Assembly: GCF_000208865.1 (NCBI RefSeq)
Contig: NC_018390.1
Coordinates: 3,366,270 to 3,430,269 of the forward strand
Reading direction: 5' to 3'
DNA length: 64,000 bases
Source of the DNA: Neospora caninum Liverpool
Lineage: Eukaryota > Apicomplexa > Conoidasida > Eucoccidiorida > Sarcocystidae
The notes under the pieces are model-generated. The model was not told the DNA's origin, searched no databases, and saw only the letters and a list, made by a program, of their open reading frames with translations. Shown here in pieces: positions 61,704 to 64,000 of this stretch. The stretch's first letter is position 1, and every line of letters begins with the position of its first letter. A program made the position numbers and the translations under genes.

Positions 61704-64000
61704 ATGGAAGGCAGCGGTGGAAATGACGGCCACCGACTGCCAGGCCACCATGACGCTCGGGTGTCTCTACACCGAGGATCATTGGCCGATTCTGGAACTC
61801 TGCCTGGAGCCAGTCACTCGCAAGACACGAAGCTCGCGCTAACGTGCGGAGGGTCCTTGCTCCCCCCCAGTTCTGCCCATGCTTCCTCCGATGCCGCTTT
61901 GTTTGGGGGATCAGTCGACTCTTCTTGTTCCTCAGACTGGACACCCGCCGTTTCCCCCGCGCGCCACATGTCGGGCGACGGCGCGACGACCTCCACTGAA
62001 TCACTCGGTTTGCCCTTTGCTCCTCCGACTTCCACTCTCTTACGGCCCCCCGGAGTTGGACAGGGGAACTACACTGGCCTGCCCGTGCATGCGGTAGACA
62101 GCGGGATGCTGGACCGCCACGCACCGACCGGCGGCGTCGACGGCCAGCTGTACGTACTCCCGCACCAGGCTCTCCCCCTCCAGACGCAACTGCGCGCACC
62201 GTCGACCCTGGTGCAGGTACAGCCTGGAGGCGAGACAGAACTCGCGCGCAAAGGTGATGAGGGAAGACAGCCTGGCAAATTTGATTCGCCAAAACCAGGC
62301 AGTCACGCGCACTCTTTCGGGAATGCTCTTCTTGTCAATCCCCAACTCGTCACACCGTTCTTACAAGAACGTCTGTGTCCCTTGTCACAACGCCCAGCGC
62401 TCTCGCCACCGGGTCCGCCTGGACTCGCGACTGGTCCTCCCCTCCGAGACGCGACGAGCGATGCGCTTGCGACTGCAAGTCCGAGCCGCGCTGCCGACGA
62501 TTCAAAGGGACCAGACACCAAGGGCGAGCTCCGACATGGGGGCTGTGGTGATTCGCAAACCGCGGCGGAGAATTCCGGAGCGACTCCCGGCGTTCGCCCA
62601 CCTGATGCTAGGCTTCTGACGGCGACGCCGCGAGTCCCAGCGGCGAATAGCGATCAAGGGCGAGAAAACGTTTCGAATCAGCGAAGGCCTGATGATGGAG
62701 TGGCGGGCACGCCGGGTGTCCGAGAGACTCCTAGCTCAGCTGCGTGTGCGCGGCTGCTCCCAGGAACTGCGGAACGGCGGGGTGGCCCTCTGCCTCTGAA
62801 GCCGTCTGCTCCCGAGCACGAGCGTCTGGGCGAGGGACTGTGCGCGCAAACACTGGCCGGAGGCGACTCGCCGTTTTCAAACCCGGAGCGGGGTTTCTTG
62901 CCTCCGGCAGGAACGTCAGAACTGGTTGCTGAGTCGGTGCCGCACAGCCGCGCGCTCCCTCTCGGGGAGTTTCGCCCGGGTGTCGATACGCCCGGGAGTT
63001 TGCCCATGCCCCATCGTGACGCGGCAGTCGCAAACCCTGGACGACAAGCACTCCAGACTGGAGAGAAGGCGGGCGAGACTCTCGCCACGCCGGCCGTGTC
63101 TCGACTGCCGTCGCAAGACCGCGTCAACGCACCGTGTCCGCGAGACCGTTCAGAAACAGAAGAGACACCTTCCTTCGCTTCGAGATGTCTCGCGTCCGCG
63201 ACGTCGCAGCTGACGTCGGCAGGCCCGAGCCTGGAGGAAAACCGCTCTGGGCTCGTCGCCTCAACGAGTTCCGCTGCGGGCTCTCCGTCCGGAATCTTTT
63301 CGCAATCCCAGGGATCTGCCTCGCCCGCAACAGACGTTCCCTTTCCCGCTCATCCACCGTCGGCTGCGGGGCCGTCGCCTGCCGGCGCACCAGCCGATCC
63401 CGCGGCGTTCGCCCGCTCTCGAGGCCCGGCGGGCCTCCTCCCTGGGGGCGCGCCCGGCGCGACGAGTCAGGCCGGGCGAGGAGACAGAGAGGACCAAGAC
63501 AGAGGGAGGGAGGGAAGGCCCGAGCAGGAAGGTTTGTGGGAGAGACACGCAGCAGAGGCGACCAGGGGGCTGCTGGCTGGTGTCCCCCACGCGGCGGGTA
63601 CGAGTGACGAGGCGGGGCAAACAGCTCACGGGATAGACCCAGGGAGGCGTCCGTATTTGCAGGATCGTTATGCTCACCCTGCCGGCCCCAACGTAGCCAG
63701 TGGAGCCGAGGATCTCAACAGCGGTCCTTCCTCCGAAGCGTCTGCTCAGGCGTCCGCGACGCCGACGCTTCGTCCTCCCTTTCCAGACGCTGGTCTGCCG
63801 CGTCCTTTCTTGGGTACCGATTTCGCTTCGGCGAGTGTCTCCGCAAGTTCGGCGGGTTCTGCGACTCCGAGGCCACCAGCGCCTCTCACGAGCCACTACC
63901 CGAACCCCTGCGGGCCTTCTGCCCCTGGTGGCGCACTTTCGCCACACGCTCAGCAGCAGTTTCGTTTTCCTCCAGGACACCCGCCACTTCCGACGAACTT
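61704..64000 (+). CDS. Large Pro/Ser/Ala-rich protein, 5' part, runs off the window
   Basis: From the ATG at 61704 one frame stays open to the last base of the window (765 codons, no stop). An in-frame TAA lies just upstream, and the ATG directly follows CTGTACAG, so the ATG may be the true start or the exon may begin at that acceptor. The sequence has no membrane segment and no catalytic motif. It is disordered: rich in Pro, Ser, Ala and Gly, with short patches such as SPPGPPGLATGPP and GLLPGGAPGATSQAG. Alternative frames in the same stretch are interrupted, and codon third positions are GC-rich as in the other coding exons. Large nuclear or regulatory proteins of coccidia, AP2 factors among them, often have such N-terminal regions, but no DNA-binding domain is visible here. 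Confidence 0.72.
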   Translation, partial: MEGSGGNDGHRLPGHHDARVSLHRGSLADSGTLPGASHSQDTKLALTCGGSLLPPSSAHASSDAALFGGSVDSSCSSDWTPAVSPARHMSGDGATTSTESLGLPFAPPTSTLLRPPGVGQGNYTGLPVHAVDSGMLDRHAPTGGVDGQLYVLPHQALPLQTQLRAPSTLVQVQPGGETELARKGDEGRQPGKFDSPKPGSHAHSFGNALLVNPQLVTPFLQERLCPLSQRPALSPPGPPGLATGPPLRDATSDALATASPSRAADDSKGPDTKGELRHGGCGDSQTAAENSGATPGVRPPDARLLTATPRVPAANSDQGRENVSNQRRPDDGVAGTPGVRETPSSAACARLLPGTAERRGGPLPLKPSAPEHERLGEGLCAQTLAGGDSPFSNPERGFLPPAGTSELVAESVPHSRALPLGEFRPGVDTPGSLPMPHRDAAVANPGRQALQTGEKAGETLATPAVSRLPSQDRVNAPCPRDRSETEETPSFASRCLASATSQLTSAGPSLEENRSGLVASTSSAAGSPSGIFSQSQGSASPATDVPFPAHPPSAAGPSPAGAPADPAAFARSRGPAGLLPGGAPGATSQAGRGDREDQDRGREGRPEQEGLWERHAAEATRGLLAGVPHAAGTSDEAGQTAHGIDPGRRPYLQDRYAHPAGPNVASGAEDLNSGPSSEASAQASATPTLRPPFPDAGLPRPFLGTDFASASVSASSAGSATPRPPAPLTSHYPNPCGPSAPGGALSPHAQQQFRFPPGHPPLPTN

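Noticed and set aside
1..64000. CRISPR arrays, insertion sequences, operons or bacterial defence systems
   Set aside because: The tandem repeats have no unique spacers, genes are intron-bearing and individually spaced, and no transposase or integrase was seen.

Overview
The window is nuclear DNA from an apicomplexan parasite, most likely a tissue-cyst coccidian of the Toxoplasma/Neospora/Hammondia group. The reasons are many short GT-AG introns in GC-rich genes, long (AT)n and GATA microsatellites, frequent TGCATGCA palindromes, long serine- and acid-rich disordered protein segments, and the gene set itself. The genus is an inference; no species-specific marker was checked. Exon models were built by hand from splice consensus, reading-phase continuity and family similarity. 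Gene coordinates run from the first base of the start codon to the last base of the stop codon.

Layout, left to right: (1) 1-2209, no gene recognised, with a 91-bp tandem duplication. (2) 2210-6138 (-), deoxyhypusine hydroxylase, 6 exons. (3) 6139-6938, a short divergent promoter region shared with (4) 6939-11368 (+), a probable mitochondrial helical-repeat protein of the FASTK/heptatricopeptide type, 7 exons. (5) 12321-12797 (-), a small unknown protein. (6) 12798-16265, mostly noncoding, with a 330-bp GATA microsatellite. (7) 16266-26703 (-), an ABCG half-transporter in 17 exons, in frame from start to stop at 870 codons. (8) 28761-29331, a 74-bp minisatellite, next to (9) 29349-34428 (-), a large non-canonical poly(A) polymerase/terminal uridylyltransferase. 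(10) 34429-37771, an intergenic region between divergent genes. (11) 37772-41267 (+), mitochondrial succinyl-CoA ligase alpha subunit, 7 exons, 333 aa. (12) 41842-44574 (-), a UBE3D-like (HECT_2) ubiquitin ligase candidate, 8 exons. (13) 44575-47370, noncoding, with a tRNA-like fragment. (14) 47371-57580 (-), a ~2745-aa coiled-coil protein in 6 exons, one intron probably GC-AG. (15) 57581-61703, no convincing gene. (16) 61704 to the right edge (+), a long proline/serine/alanine-rich reading frame still open at the end of the window.

The genes do not form a pathway or operon. They are independent housekeeping and parasite-specific genes: translation-factor modification (hypusine), mitochondrial RNA and TCA-cycle functions, membrane transport, RNA tailing, ubiquitin ligation and a probable cytoskeletal scaffold. 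No CRISPR array, insertion sequence, rRNA gene or intact tRNA gene was seen. The least ordinary items are the extended RNA nucleotidyltransferase with a minisatellite at its 3' end, the giant coiled-coil gene with its GC-AG intron, the HECT_2-like gene, and the unfinished 2.3-kb reading frame at the right edge.
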